Source: an uncultured Parabacteroides sp. (GTDB lineage Bacteria > Bacteroidota > Bacteroidia > Bacteroidales > Tannerellaceae). Taken from it: a DNA stretch of 64,000 nt. The DNA lies in the NCBI GenBank assembly GCA_900541965.1, contig UQLN01000002.1, positions 62,001-126,000 on the forward strand, in the 5' to 3' direction. Position 1 is the first letter of the stretch. Each line of letters begins with the position of its first letter. The position numbers and the translations under genes were made by a program. Of this stretch, positions 1-8,689 are shown in pieces. The notes beneath the pieces were generated by a model, which was given only the letters and a program-made list of their open reading frames with translations, had not been told where the DNA came from and did not search any database.

Positions 1-2102
1 GGATTCAAAGTATTTAAAGCAGCCATTTCTTCATCTGCATTCTCCACCATCCTGATAGCATCCACAAACCAGGCATTTCCATACGCATACGGATTCTTCA
101 ATGCAGGCTGTCCAGCATTATAAATAATATAACGCATATTCAACATATTCAGAGAAGTGGCCGAAGCCAAAGCCGGTAAGATGTCTTCCAAAGACTGGGC
201 TTTTTGGAAAGCACCTATAATCGCACGGTATTCGGGATCCAGACGACGATCAATCAGTTCCTGGTAACGTTGAAGTTTTGCCGCATGATAACCGCCAATC
301 GATTTATGGTAATAAGAAGTAAACGTCTCCTGCCAAGGATTATTCAAATTCAATACACGATAAGAAGGATCTTTATCTTTCAATATATCCTGGTCGGCAA
401 CTGATTCTTTGAAGTTTGCCTGCAATTGCTCATTTGTAAAATTAGACGCATTCAAATAGCGTTTATCAACACTCCAGAAGTCCGCCAGCATCAATACGAT
501 CATACCTATACTTACATAAGTAGCAGCCGTCTGTTTATTTTTTGCTGTCCAGAAATAGAACAACAAACCGGCACTCAACAAAATAAATACCAGCGAACGG
601 AATGCATCGGCAGAAGCAAGCGAAGCACGGTCCATCAACAATGCCGGATAAAACCAATCCGGAACCTGATTCTGGAACTGGGCATCATAAGCAGACTGGA
701 AATTAAGCAATAGTGTCGGCATTAACCAGACAACTACACACAAACCACCGGTTATCCCTAAAGCCCAAAGGCCTCCTTTTTTCAACAATTTATCATCAAC
801 TTTTTCCGACAGGATTTCTTTAAGCCCCCAGATAGCAATCAACGGGAAGACTAAGCCGGGTATTACCAAAGCCATTTCCGGCGTACGGAATTTATTATAC
901 ATAGGCAGGTGATGGAACATAAAATCATTGAACAAATCGAAATTACGCCCCAACGACAAGAACGCAAAGAACAGTGCACCGGCAAACAGCCACCATTTCA
1001 TCTGATTTCTCACCACAAACATTCCCAGTACAAACAGGAAACAAACAATCGCCCCGAAATAGACCGGACCGGAAGTAAATATCTTGTCTCCCCAATAGGT
1101 TGGCGCCTGCAAGGTATTGCCTACCTGCGCCCCATTTTTACGGTATTCCTGGTACAGCTTGGACGAATCGTCCAATGTTCCTCCCGAACTACCGCCATAA
1201 ACATCCGGTATCAGAACCGTAAGCAATTCTTTTACTCCATAACTCCATTGGAAGGCATATTCTTTATCCAGGCCGGAAGATTTCTTTTGGGTTCCGAGTG
1301 TTTCACCGACAGGTTGAGTTAGTTCCGAAGTACCACGGGTACTTGTCTTACTCATTTCATAATTCATATACAGGTTCCCGATATTCGGAGTCATAGCCAA
1401 CAAGACACCTGCCAACAACATGCCTGTTACTTTCAGCAACTCTGGATAAAGTTTATCTTTCATCTTTTTCCAAGCAAAACACAGATAGATGAAAACACAG
1501 AAAAATGCGAGATAATACGTAATCTGAAGATGTCCTTCCAGAACAGAAAGCGCCGTACCGATTGTGAAAAGTATGACTCCCCAAAGATATTTCTGCTTAA
1601 ACAGCAGGAACATGCCTCCTACAGTAAGCGGCATATAAGCTATGGCATATGCTTTCGAGACATGTCCCGCCTCGATAATAATAATATTATAAGAAGCTAA
1701 CGCATAGGCAATCGCACCGGCAATCGCCAACCAGCGGTTTACCCCCATGATACACATCAGGATATAAAATGCAATCAATCCGGTAAGCACCATTCCGGCA
1801 CCCATCGGATCTATACTTTTGATTATATTACCCAGGTAACTTACCGGATTAGGTTTCATACCGGGCATTGCCACCTGATAAGAAGGCATACCGGAAAACA
1901 TGCTGCCCAGCCATTCGGAAACTACATGATCCTTATTATAATAGTCCGTTAATTCTTTTGCCATCCCGACAACTTTCATAGAATCGCCCTGCCTCAACAC
2001 TTTCCCGTCTATCACAGACGGAGCAAAATAAACAACAACTAATCCTATAAACAATAAGACAGCTATCAGATGTCTACCGTATTTCTTCCACAAATCTTGC
2101 AT
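1..2102 (-). CDS. YfhO-family large membrane protein (3' end beyond window)
   Basis: An open minus-strand frame runs from ATG at 2102 to the window edge without a stop, about 700 residues, so the C-terminus is missing. The protein starts MQDLWKKYGRHLIAVLLFIG, a first membrane span, followed by a periplasmic-looking loop (SDxxFSGMPSYQ-type region, here SEWLGSMFSGMPSYQVAMPG) and then many hydrophobic spans. This matches the Bacteroidales branch of YfhO-like proteins (GT-C-like multi-span membrane proteins thought to act in transfer of sugars to surface polymers; Gram-positive YfhO is linked to lipoteichoic-acid glycosylation). Function here is inferred. A TACTTTTG -7 element lies 24 bases upstream. 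It is divergent from a GT4 gene. Family call is from overall pattern, so moderately sure. Confidence 0.8.
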   Translation of the reverse strand, partial: MQDLWKKYGRHLIAVLLFIGLVVVYFAPSVIDGKVLRQGDSMKVVGMAKELTDYYNKDHVVSEWLGSMFSGMPSYQVAMPGMKPNPVSYLGNIIKSIDPMGAGMVLTGLIAFYILMCIMGVNRWLAIAGAIAYALASYNIIIIEAGHVSKAYAIAYMPLTVGGMFLLFKQKYLWGVILFTIGTALSVLEGHLQITYYLAFFCVFIYLCFAWKKMKDKLYPELLKVTGMLLAGVLLAMTPNIGNLYMNYEMSKTSTRGTSELTQPVGETLGTQKKSSGLDKEYAFQWSYGVKELLTVLIPDVYGGSSGGTLDDSSKLYQEYRKNGAQVGNTLQAPTYWGDKIFTSGPVYFGAIVCFLFVLGMFVVRNQMKWWLFAGALFFAFLSLGRNFDLFNDFMFHHLPMYNKFRTPEMALVIPGLVFPLIAIWGLKEILSEKVDDKLLKKGGLWALGITGGLCVVVWLMPTLLLNFQSAYDAQFQNQVPDWFYPALLMDRASLASADAFRSLVFILLSAGLLFYFWTAKNKQTAATYVSIGMIVLMLADFWSVDKRYLNASNFTNEQLQANFKESVADQDILKDKDPSYRVLNLNNPWQETFTSYYHKSIGGYHAAKLQRYQELIDRRLDPEYRAIIGAFQKAQSLEDILPALASATSLNMLNMRYIIYNAGQPALKNPYAYGNAWFVDAIRMVENADEEMAALNTLN

Positions 2103-2125
2103 ATTCTAAAAAATTTTATCCTGTG

Positions 2126-2133
2126 CAAAAGTA
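2126..2133 (-). promoter_or_regulatory. -7 element of YfhO-like gene
   Basis: On the minus strand the sequence reads TACTTTTG, a perfect match to the Bacteroidetes TAnnTTTG -7 element, 24 bases before the ATG at 2102. No clear -33 TTTG is seen. Confidence 0.5.
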
Positions 2134-2178
2134 GGGGATTTATTTTAATGCACAGTAAGGCTCTATAAAATAAATACA

Positions 2179-2186
2179 TATATTTG
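2179..2186 (+). promoter_or_regulatory. -7 element of the GT4 gene at 2207
   Basis: TATATTTG matches TAnnTTTG and lies 21 bases before the ATG at 2207. It is arranged back to back with the divergent element at 2126-2133. Confidence 0.55.
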
Positions 2187-2206
2187 TCTACGAAAAATTA
2201 AAAGGA

Positions 2207-3304
2207 ATGAAACAAGTACTTTTCATCAGATATCGTAAATCCGGGAATATTGACGCAGGGGGCGAACAAGTAGCCAATGCCAACTATCTCGCCTTATGCC
2301 GGATATTCGGGGAAGAAAATGTTACGGTATACCATATACACGAAAAGCAAAATAAAATAAAAGTCCTGCTGAGCGGTATCTCCATATTAATCAATTTCCT
2401 GAAAGGTTATTATTACGGACTTTCCCCAAAGAAAGTCGATAAGATTGTATCATTAGCGGAAAGCTTCCCCTATGTATTTATAGACAGAAGCATTTTCGGC
2501 ATCTTGGCTAAAGTCCTCCGGAATAAAGAATACAAAGGAAAAATCATTACCTTTTTCCACAATGTAGAACCTGTTTATTTTGAAGCGAAGATAGGGAAGA
2601 ATAAGCCCTGGTGTTCCATTGTAGTAGATTGTGTAGCCAAAAACGACCAGCAGGCTTGTGATTATTCCGATATTATAATTGCTCTGAACAAGCGTGACGA
2701 GCAGGAAATAGTACAACGTTACCACCGGATACCGGATATTTTATCCCCGGTTGTTTTCAAAGATACATATAAGCAGGAAACATATCCGGAAGGCAATACT
2801 GATACGGTTCCCGTATGTCTTTTCCTTGGCACTTATTTTCCAATGAATGTCCGCGGGATTTTATGGTTCGTACATGAGGTGTTACCCCATGTCAACATAC
2901 GTCTCCTGATTGTAGGCAAAGGGATGAAAGCCATCCTGCCTATGGTTGAAAAGTATAACAATATTGAAGTATTCAGTGATGTTCCCGACCTGAAACCCTA
3001 TATTGAAAAGGCAGACTTCATGCTACTTCCTATCTTCGAAGGCAGCGGCATGAAGGTGAAAACCTGCGAAGCACTTATGTACGGGAAGAATATCATCGGA
3101 ACCACCGAAGCGTTCGAAGGATATGAAGTCGCATTTGATAAGGTGGGAGCATGTTGCAATACGAAAGAAGAGTTTATTGCAACATTGAACCGGGTATCAG
3201 CCCACCCGGTTCCAAAGTTCAACAGATATGCAAGAGAAACATTTGTGGACAATTATTCCGAGGAAGAAAAAATCAAACGGTTCAAGGAAGTATTCCAACT
3301 ATAA
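2207..3304 (+). CDS. GT4-type glycosyltransferase
   Basis: 365-residue soluble GT-B glycosyltransferase. The C-terminal half carries the nucleotide-sugar binding pattern of GT4 enzymes: a strand-loop LFLGTYFPMNVRG around residue 205, LLIVGKGM near 235, and the acidic motif PIFEGSGMKVKTCEALMYG near residue 275-295 (E-x7-E type). The N-terminal half has SGNIDAGGEQVANANYLAL, the acceptor-side glycine loop. A GGAA sequence just before the ATG and a TATATTTG element upstream support the start. The donor and acceptor sugars cannot be told from sequence. It is a single gene, not clustered with other GTs; its last 6 bases overlap the convergent transporter gene. Confidence 0.85.
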   Translation: MKQVLFIRYRKSGNIDAGGEQVANANYLALCRIFGEENVTVYHIHEKQNKIKVLLSGISILINFLKGYYYGLSPKKVDKIVSLAESFPYVFIDRSIFGILAKVLRNKEYKGKIITFFHNVEPVYFEAKIGKNKPWCSIVVDCVAKNDQQACDYSDIIIALNKRDEQEIVQRYHRIPDILSPVVFKDTYKQETYPEGNTDTVPVCLFLGTYFPMNVRGILWFVHEVLPHVNIRLLIVGKGMKAILPMVEKYNNIEVFSDVPDLKPYIEKADFMLLPIFEGSGMKVKTCEALMYGKNIIGTTEAFEGYEVAFDKVGACCNTKEEFIATLNRVSAHPVPKFNRYARETFVDNYSEEEKIKRFKEVFQL

Positions 3305-4663
3305 CGACTGTTCCTCTTTAATAATTCCTACGCAACAAGCGCCTATAATCAGGCAAACTCCGGCTAATACCAACATATCGACTTCCGGAGCTACTGCACC
3401 GGGTGTTGTAAACCGGCTCAGAATCATACCGCCGAACGAAGCTGCCACTATCTGGGGAATACAAATCGTCCCGTTGAATAACCCGAGATATGTTCCCATA
3501 TGCCCGAAAGTAAGCGCATTGGTAAGGATGGTAAAAGGCAATGCCAGCATTGCCGCCCATGCACAACCAATCAATAAGAATGAAGCAAACAATACATACG
3601 GATCATGAATGAAAAAAACAGAAATAAATCCGGCACCTCCCAATAACAAACTAAACGCATAAGCAAACTTCCGGTTCTTAATCACTGGAATAAGAGCTGC
3701 CCAGATAACCGAACCGATTGCCTGTACTGCAAATAAAATTCCCACCCAGTCGGCAGCACTCTGGTATTGGAGCGATTGGGTATCCAGTACCGTTTTAGAT
3801 ACACCACCGACTATTTTCTCCACAGTTGGCGTGTCGAACACGTTCAATGCAACAGTACCGTTAGTATAAGTCCACATAAACATAAAGGCTGCCCAACAAA
3901 AAAACTGCACCAGCCCTACCGTCCAAAATACTTTTGGCGCCTTCACCAGAAGTTTGAATATATTGACTTTTTCTTTTTTGTTTTCACCGGCAATGCCATG
4001 ATAAGCGGCATATTCCTTGGGAGGATATTCTTTTACCTTTATAGAAGTATAAATAACGCATAGAATCAGAATCAGGGCGCCGATATAAAACGAATAAATT
4101 ACCGAATCGGGAATTACTCCCTTCGAAGCGGTATTACTAATGCCGATAGCAGCAAAAATAAACGGGAATAAATAGCCGGCAAGGCTTCCGGCATTACAAA
4201 GAAAACTCTGGATAGAATAAGCCAGCCCCTTCTGCTTTTCATTCACCATATCGCCAACCATCATCTTAAAAGGTTGCATTGCCACATTAATGGATGTATC
4301 GAGGAACATTAAAGAAAACAGGCCGAACAACATGGCTGTACCGACAGTCATTCCAAAACTCCCGGCATTAGGCAGTAAACACATTACACAGACCGCCCCC
4401 AATGCACCGACAAACAAATAAGGTATACGCCGCCCGAACCGTGTCCAAGTACGGTCGCTCAGCACGCCTATAATGGGCTGGACTATAATTCCGGCCAATG
4501 GCGGAAGAATCCAGAAGTAACTTAATTCATGCGGGTCCGCCCCCAATGTAGAGAAGATACGGCTGATATTGGCACTTTGCAAAGCATAAGCGATCTGCAC
4601 GCCAAAGAATCCGAAACTAATATTCCATAGCTGCCAGAATCCCAAATCCGGAATTTTTTTCAT
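3299..4663 (-). CDS. MFS/GPH sugar transporter, SLC45-like
   Basis: 454-residue inner-membrane protein with about 12 hydrophobic spans. The start MKKIPDLGFWQLWNISFGFF with later NISRIFSTLGA and LSDRTWTRFGRRIPY (MFS motif A between spans 2 and 3, about residues 64-80) is typical of the sucrose/maltose-type SLC45 and GPH sugar carriers of Bacteroidales. It probably imports an oligosaccharide with a cation; the substrate is not deducible, and no glycoside hydrolase lies beside it in the window. The gene converges with the GT4 gene, sharing 6 bases at the 3' ends. A TAATTTTG element lies 29 bases upstream. Confidence 0.85.
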   Translation of the reverse strand: MKKIPDLGFWQLWNISFGFFGVQIAYALQSANISRIFSTLGADPHELSYFWILPPLAGIIVQPIIGVLSDRTWTRFGRRIPYLFVGALGAVCVMCLLPNAGSFGMTVGTAMLFGLFSLMFLDTSINVAMQPFKMMVGDMVNEKQKGLAYSIQSFLCNAGSLAGYLFPFIFAAIGISNTASKGVIPDSVIYSFYIGALILILCVIYTSIKVKEYPPKEYAAYHGIAGENKKEKVNIFKLLVKAPKVFWTVGLVQFFCWAAFMFMWTYTNGTVALNVFDTPTVEKIVGGVSKTVLDTQSLQYQSAADWVGILFAVQAIGSVIWAALIPVIKNRKFAYAFSLLLGGAGFISVFFIHDPYVLFASFLLIGCAWAAMLALPFTILTNALTFGHMGTYLGLFNGTICIPQIVAASFGGMILSRFTTPGAVAPEVDMLVLAGVCLIIGACCVGIIKEEQSL

Positions 4664-4691
4664 GGTAAATTGAGTTAGTGGTTTAAAGCCT

Positions 4692-4699
4692 CAAAATTA
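4692..4699 (-). promoter_or_regulatory. -7 element of SLC45-like transporter
   Basis: Minus-strand TAATTTTG fits TAnnTTTG, 29 bases before the ATG at 4663. The 4664-4924 gap otherwise holds only this promoter region and the terminator at 4866-4899. Confidence 0.45.
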
Positions 4700-4865
4700 A
4701 AACGATTCTGTCGAAGAATTTAGACTATTACTGAAAATCCAACTAAAATAAAGGCCTTTTCCCTGTACCTCATCTTTCCTTATTACAGCATCCACCTTAT
4801 TTATCAGAAGGGACAATCAAAGTCTACATTTTTATTCTTTCTGGGTTTTAGAAAAAATATATAAA

Positions 4866-4899
4866 CAAAAAAGCCCCGGTTCCATCAGAAACCAGAGCT
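4866..4899 (-). terminator. Rho-independent terminator of the ugd-fucosyltransferase operon
   Basis: Read on the minus strand, a 12-bp stem AGCTCTGGTTTC / GGAACCGGGGCT (G-U wobbles at three positions) with a TGAT loop is followed by TTTTTT. It sits 25 bases after the stop of the last operon gene (4925). Confidence 0.85.
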
Positions 4900-4924
4900 A
4901 ACCTTTACATTTATACAAGGTATC

Positions 4925-5872
4925 TTACCAAATTCTCCAATCCGGGATATCAATAGAATAAGCCTTTTCGGGAGACATCCGCATACCCAGATACATGCCC
5001 GGATTAGAACTGAATGTTCCGATAAACAGTTCCGCTTCCGCCAATACATCCATCGAAGCAAACAGTTTGATATAACGGTTTTTCTTTACTTCCGGCGCTT
5101 CATGCTTGAATGTATTATGGAAATACCCCCTTTCCTCTTTTCCACAAAATGTCCGGAACGACCAGGATGGATAATTTTTCTCTAATTCCTCAATCACCGC
5201 ATAATCGTCTGTAAGGACAAATGCGGAACGGATATCCGACAGTTGTTCCGCTTTGCCTATATATTGCCTGCAACCGAGGATTTCAGCTTCGCTAAATTTA
5301 TCACCTCCCCGTATATGAAAACCAATATATCGATCCGGTAGATTTACGGACTGTTTATACCGTTGTACTTCCTCTGCCGTCTTTCCATTATACACCCATG
5401 TCATTTCTATCAGTTTACGGCAGATGGCACGCAAATCACCTTTCAATCCCAACTCAGAGAAGTTATATTCCGAAGGATGGGCTTGCGAACGCAAAGCATC
5501 CCACAAATCAAAAGTGGTAAGCACACGGGGGTTAACAGACCGGAAAACAGCAGTCAACCATGTATCGGCTTTCCTCAGCAAGGAGTTTTTAAAGCGATGG
5601 TTCGGACGCCGGTTAAAATAAGCATGCAGGAAATTACCTCCCTCCTCACAAAAAGGGGAAAAATAATCATTCCAGCCCTCTTTATATTTAAAATTAGCAT
5701 CCTTGGAATAGATGGAAAACCGTATCTTCTTGTCCAGGCAATACAGAATAGCAAGAATCATATTATTGTATTCCGAAAAAAAACCGGAATCACCTCCCAG
5801 ATGATAAACAAAACGGGGACTACTCCGGTCATTTACCCGGTGGTATAAATCTAACAATGTCTTTTCCGCCAT
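4925..5872 (-). CDS. GT23/NodZ-like fucosyltransferase (O-FucT fold)
   Basis: 315 residues. The C-terminal half carries the motif order of the FUT8/NodZ and O-fucosyltransferase superfamily: HIRGGDK at residues 186-192 (GDP-fucose binding Arg), LTDD at 220-223 followed by an EEL helix, and the hallmark IGTFSSNPG at 284-292. No signal peptide or membrane span, so it acts in the cytoplasm on lipid-linked intermediates, presumably transferring fucose from GDP-fucose. Family membership is seen in the motifs; alpha-1,6 linkage is not proven. It is the last gene of the operon, 1 base after the GT10 gene stop, and is followed by a terminator. A different deoxyhexose donor is the main alternative. 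Confidence 0.75.
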   Translation of the reverse strand: MAEKTLLDLYHRVNDRSSPRFVYHLGGDSGFFSEYNNMILAILYCLDKKIRFSIYSKDANFKYKEGWNDYFSPFCEEGGNFLHAYFNRRPNHRFKNSLLRKADTWLTAVFRSVNPRVLTTFDLWDALRSQAHPSEYNFSELGLKGDLRAICRKLIEMTWVYNGKTAEEVQRYKQSVNLPDRYIGFHIRGGDKFSEAEILGCRQYIGKAEQLSDIRSAFVLTDDYAVIEELEKNYPSWSFRTFCGKEERGYFHNTFKHEAPEVKKNRYIKLFASMDVLAEAELFIGTFSSNPGMYLGMRMSPEKAYSIDIPDWRIW

Positions 5873-5873
5873 A

Positions 5874-6812
5874 CTATTTCAAATTTCTCAAGATAGGGAG
5901 AGCCGCCAGTTTGGCAAAACGGGCTTCCTTATATTTTTTCATTACGGCATAACCGAACACAGTACGTCTTACTGCCTGTTCAAACGGTTGGTCGAATATA
6001 TTGCACAAGAAAGCAACGAGCTCCTGCATCCAGTCCTTTTCCTGCTGCTCTTTCGTCTGCCAGGGAAGGGATAACTTCTGTAAATAGGCCTCATCATCAT
6101 TATCCAGACGGATGATTTCCTCCACAGCCTCATCCATATTATTGAATAACTGAATATTTATGATAGATTCCGGATTAAAATCCGAATGTACATTCGGATT
6201 TCCCCAATATATTGGGAGTGAGTTTACCACCATCGGCTCCATCAACTTTTCCGTAGTGTATCCGGACAAAGCACTGTTCTCAAAAGCAATTGTAAACTTA
6301 TAATCCCGGATAAACGTCATTTTATCAGAAACAGGTCCACCTACATTATTCAGCAAACGTCCTCCCGAATCCACCTTCTTGTATTCGGACAACCGGTGGA
6401 AAAATTGTTCGCGAAGCGGTGTAGAATACATGCTGTTGGAATATACAAAATTACAGAATTTACGATTTACCAGCGATTTATCCACCTGTTTCTTTCCTAA
6501 CCGCTCGTATCCCTTATAAAATAAATACAAGGGAAACCGGAGATAACGGTCTTCAAAAGTAATATGCTGAAAACCCATGCCATAATCACAGAAATTAAAA
6601 TCTGGAACATCATTCTCACCGGTGAAATAAATCTTTATGCAATCTTTATAGTCCAGATGGCTGAATCCGAAAGTAGAATAAAAAAGATAGTCCGGATTAG
6701 TATCAATAACAACATCATAGTAACCGGATAATGTATTAACAATCAAATTATCCTGAGGATCAAAGCCTTGCCAGAAATCAACGAAATTTATCTTTATCTT
6801 TTTCATACGCAT
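5874..6812 (-). CDS. GT10 alpha-1,3/4-fucosyltransferase
   Basis: 312 residues from the ATG at 6812. Clear GT10 family signature: KIYFTGEN and FCDYGMGF in the N-terminal domain, then FCNFVYSNSMYSTPLR and KVDSGGRLLNN, and the donor-binding block YKFTIAFENSALSGYTTEK...PIYWGNP. The frame is open to 6842, but the upstream GT2 gene stops at 6815-6817; starting at 6812 (MRMKKIKINFV) gives a 2-base gap and matches the usual GT10 N-terminus, while the 10 extra residues have no family look. GT10 enzymes add fucose to GlcNAc/Glc in Lewis-type structures. The C-terminus is rich in Lys/Arg (KKYKEARFAK), as in membrane-associated bacterial FucTs. Confidence 0.9.
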   Translation of the reverse strand: MRMKKIKINFVDFWQGFDPQDNLIVNTLSGYYDVVIDTNPDYLFYSTFGFSHLDYKDCIKIYFTGENDVPDFNFCDYGMGFQHITFEDRYLRFPLYLFYKGYERLGKKQVDKSLVNRKFCNFVYSNSMYSTPLREQFFHRLSEYKKVDSGGRLLNNVGGPVSDKMTFIRDYKFTIAFENSALSGYTTEKLMEPMVVNSLPIYWGNPNVHSDFNPESIINIQLFNNMDEAVEEIIRLDNDDEAYLQKLSLPWQTKEQQEKDWMQELVAFLCNIFDQPFEQAVRRTVFGYAVMKKYKEARFAKLAALPILRNLK

Positions 6813-6814
6813 GC

Positions 6815-7789
6815 TCAAAGTGTTGCCTTCACATATAAACAAGCCAAACGAACGGGCAATTTATACGCTAATAGTTTCAAATTAGACATAAACGGATACT
6901 TACGCCAAGAAAAACTGTTGTAACCTTTAAATATCTGATTTACTCTTTGTATTCTTTCCCGGATAACAGAAGTCTTCACATGATTACGAAGCAATTCCTT
7001 AAAGAAATAAATCCGCTGGTTCGCCAAATAATCGAACAAGAGAGGAGTCAACGGCATATTCCTGTTTTTCATCTCTTTCACAGTTTCACGGAAAACAATT
7101 TCCAAGCTGTCAAAATTCCTGTCACTCATTTTCTGGGTGATAGAACCCGGACGTACCCGGTATTTATATGTAATCTTTTTAGTGACAAGCAGTTCTGATG
7201 CCCTGGCAGCCAAACAGAAAGACCATAGGATGTCTTCATGCAGGATTCCTTCATAAAACCAACAGGACTGTTCGGTAAACATCCTTCTCCTTACCAGTTT
7301 ATTCCATGCCATCCCATGCCACAACCGGGCAAAAAGTTTATCTGCAATATCCTGGTCTGCCAGACATGTTCCGTCCATTAATTCGGTCTCCGGATATTTC
7401 AGCCGGTCATTCGAGCCTAACAACTCGTATTCACCAATCACAAAGTCGGCATATATCCCATTCATAGCTTTCACTAATATCTCGATGGCATCCGAAGGCA
7501 ACATGTCATCACTATCCAAAAAAAACAGAAACTCTCCGATGGAATTACGTATACCGGTATTTCTTGCAGCAGACAGGCCGCGGTTCTCATCGTGTGATAA
7601 AAAGTGAACTTTATCTTTACAAGGATGTGCATCTACAATCTTCCGGGCCTTTGTCATGCTGTCATCCGGAGAGGCATCGTCAACCAACAAGATTTCCAAC
7701 TCTTCATACGTCTGGTTTAACGCAGAAAGTAAACATTCCTCTATATAGTCGGAAACGTTGTATACAGGTATGACAATAGATACTTTCAT
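6815..7789 (-). CDS. GT2 glycosyltransferase
   Basis: 324-residue GT-A enzyme of family 2. The N-terminus MKVSIVIPVYNVSDYIEECL, the LLVDDASPDDS strand-loop (about 35-45), SAARNTGI (about 75) and the metal-binding FFLDSDDML (about 90-98) are all intact. The C-terminal third is basic and amphipathic, suited to inner-membrane association. The start ATG overlaps the upstream GT11 stop by 4 bases (ATGA), indicating translational coupling. Sugar specificity is unknown. Confidence 0.9.
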   Translation of the reverse strand: MKVSIVIPVYNVSDYIEECLLSALNQTYEELEILLVDDASPDDSMTKARKIVDAHPCKDKVHFLSHDENRGLSAARNTGIRNSIGEFLFFLDSDDMLPSDAIEILVKAMNGIYADFVIGEYELLGSNDRLKYPETELMDGTCLADQDIADKLFARLWHGMAWNKLVRRRMFTEQSCWFYEGILHEDILWSFCLAARASELLVTKKITYKYRVRPGSITQKMSDRNFDSLEIVFRETVKEMKNRNMPLTPLLFDYLANQRIYFFKELLRNHVKTSVIRERIQRVNQIFKGYNSFSWRKYPFMSNLKLLAYKLPVRLACLYVKATL

Positions 7790-8685
7790 ATTTTTATCCA
7801 GCTATCTGGTATTAAATCGGGAGTAGTTTCCGTATTCAAAAAGAGCGAAGGGGCAATTACCACCTTCTTTTTATTGGGGTTCAACCAGGCACCCCACCAA
7901 CTAAACGTACTGTTTGCTATAATATTATGCTTACAACAAGACATCAAATACATATCCTGCCACGAATCGATTCCCTTATTCCAATCGACATAAACAGGAG
8001 AAGGTATATCGAGATGTTCTTTTACCCATTTCATATCATCGGAAAAAACAAAAAAAGTTGCTTCCGGAACTTTTTTTCCAAGCATGGCTATTGCTCGTTT
8101 ATAATAATCTATCGTACAAATATTTCCATAAAGGTGTTTATACTTGTCAGACAAATAATCACCTCTTCGAATATGGATGGAAACACTATCTGTTTTTTGT
8201 ATCTGCACCAATAAATCGGCAGTTAACTTGGATATCTCCAAGTTAACCTGATATTGCCGTAATATCAAATCTTTTACGTTATAAAAATATTTCTCACTCT
8301 GCCAGAAACCAAATGTCAGGGTCAAACCGGACTGTTCTTCCAGATAAGCCTTATCAAACACCCCTGCCTGCTGCTCTTGTACAATCTTTACACCCAACAG
8401 ACGCAATAAGGACAAAAAGGTCCGGGCTGCATATTTTATCATTCCCCTATCTTTGAAAAGCAACAACTTACGAACTACCCGGACAAGAAACTCATAATAT
8501 CTGTTTCTCTCCCCCAAAGAGATACCGAACAGACGTTCTAATTCCAACCCGTTGTGTGTTGCTTCCCTACGGATAGAATAATCACTTAAATATAATTTCT
8601 TATTTACCGCCGCCCGCTTGCTTACGTAAAATGCGTACTCAAACATTTGGTTGCCCAAACCTCCTGAAAGAACTATAATTTCCAT
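7786..8685 (-). CDS. GT11 alpha-1,2-fucosyltransferase
   Basis: 299 residues with the full GT11 signature: GGLGNQMFEYA at residues 8-18, HIRRGDY at 171-177 (GDP-fucose-binding motif of alpha-1,2 and alpha-1,6 FucTs), VFSDDMKWVKE near 212, and NSTFSWWGAWLN near 258-270. No signal peptide. The family makes H-antigen type Fuc-alpha-1,2-Gal linkages in bacterial O-antigens and capsules. It is coupled by a 4-base overlap to the next GT2 gene. Confidence in family is very high; the acceptor is unknown. Confidence 0.94.
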   Translation of the reverse strand: MEIIVLSGGLGNQMFEYAFYVSKRAAVNKKLYLSDYSIRREATHNGLELERLFGISLGERNRYYEFLVRVVRKLLLFKDRGMIKYAARTFLSLLRLLGVKIVQEQQAGVFDKAYLEEQSGLTLTFGFWQSEKYFYNVKDLILRQYQVNLEISKLTADLLVQIQKTDSVSIHIRRGDYLSDKYKHLYGNICTIDYYKRAIAMLGKKVPEATFFVFSDDMKWVKEHLDIPSPVYVDWNKGIDSWQDMYLMSCCKHNIIANSTFSWWGAWLNPNKKKVVIAPSLFLNTETTPDLIPDSWIKI

Positions 8686-8689
8686 ACGT

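Noticed and set aside
3228..3608. Plus-strand frame across the end of the GT4 gene and the transporter
   Set aside because: Antisense to the transporter C-terminus, with a composition that follows the codon pattern of the real gene.
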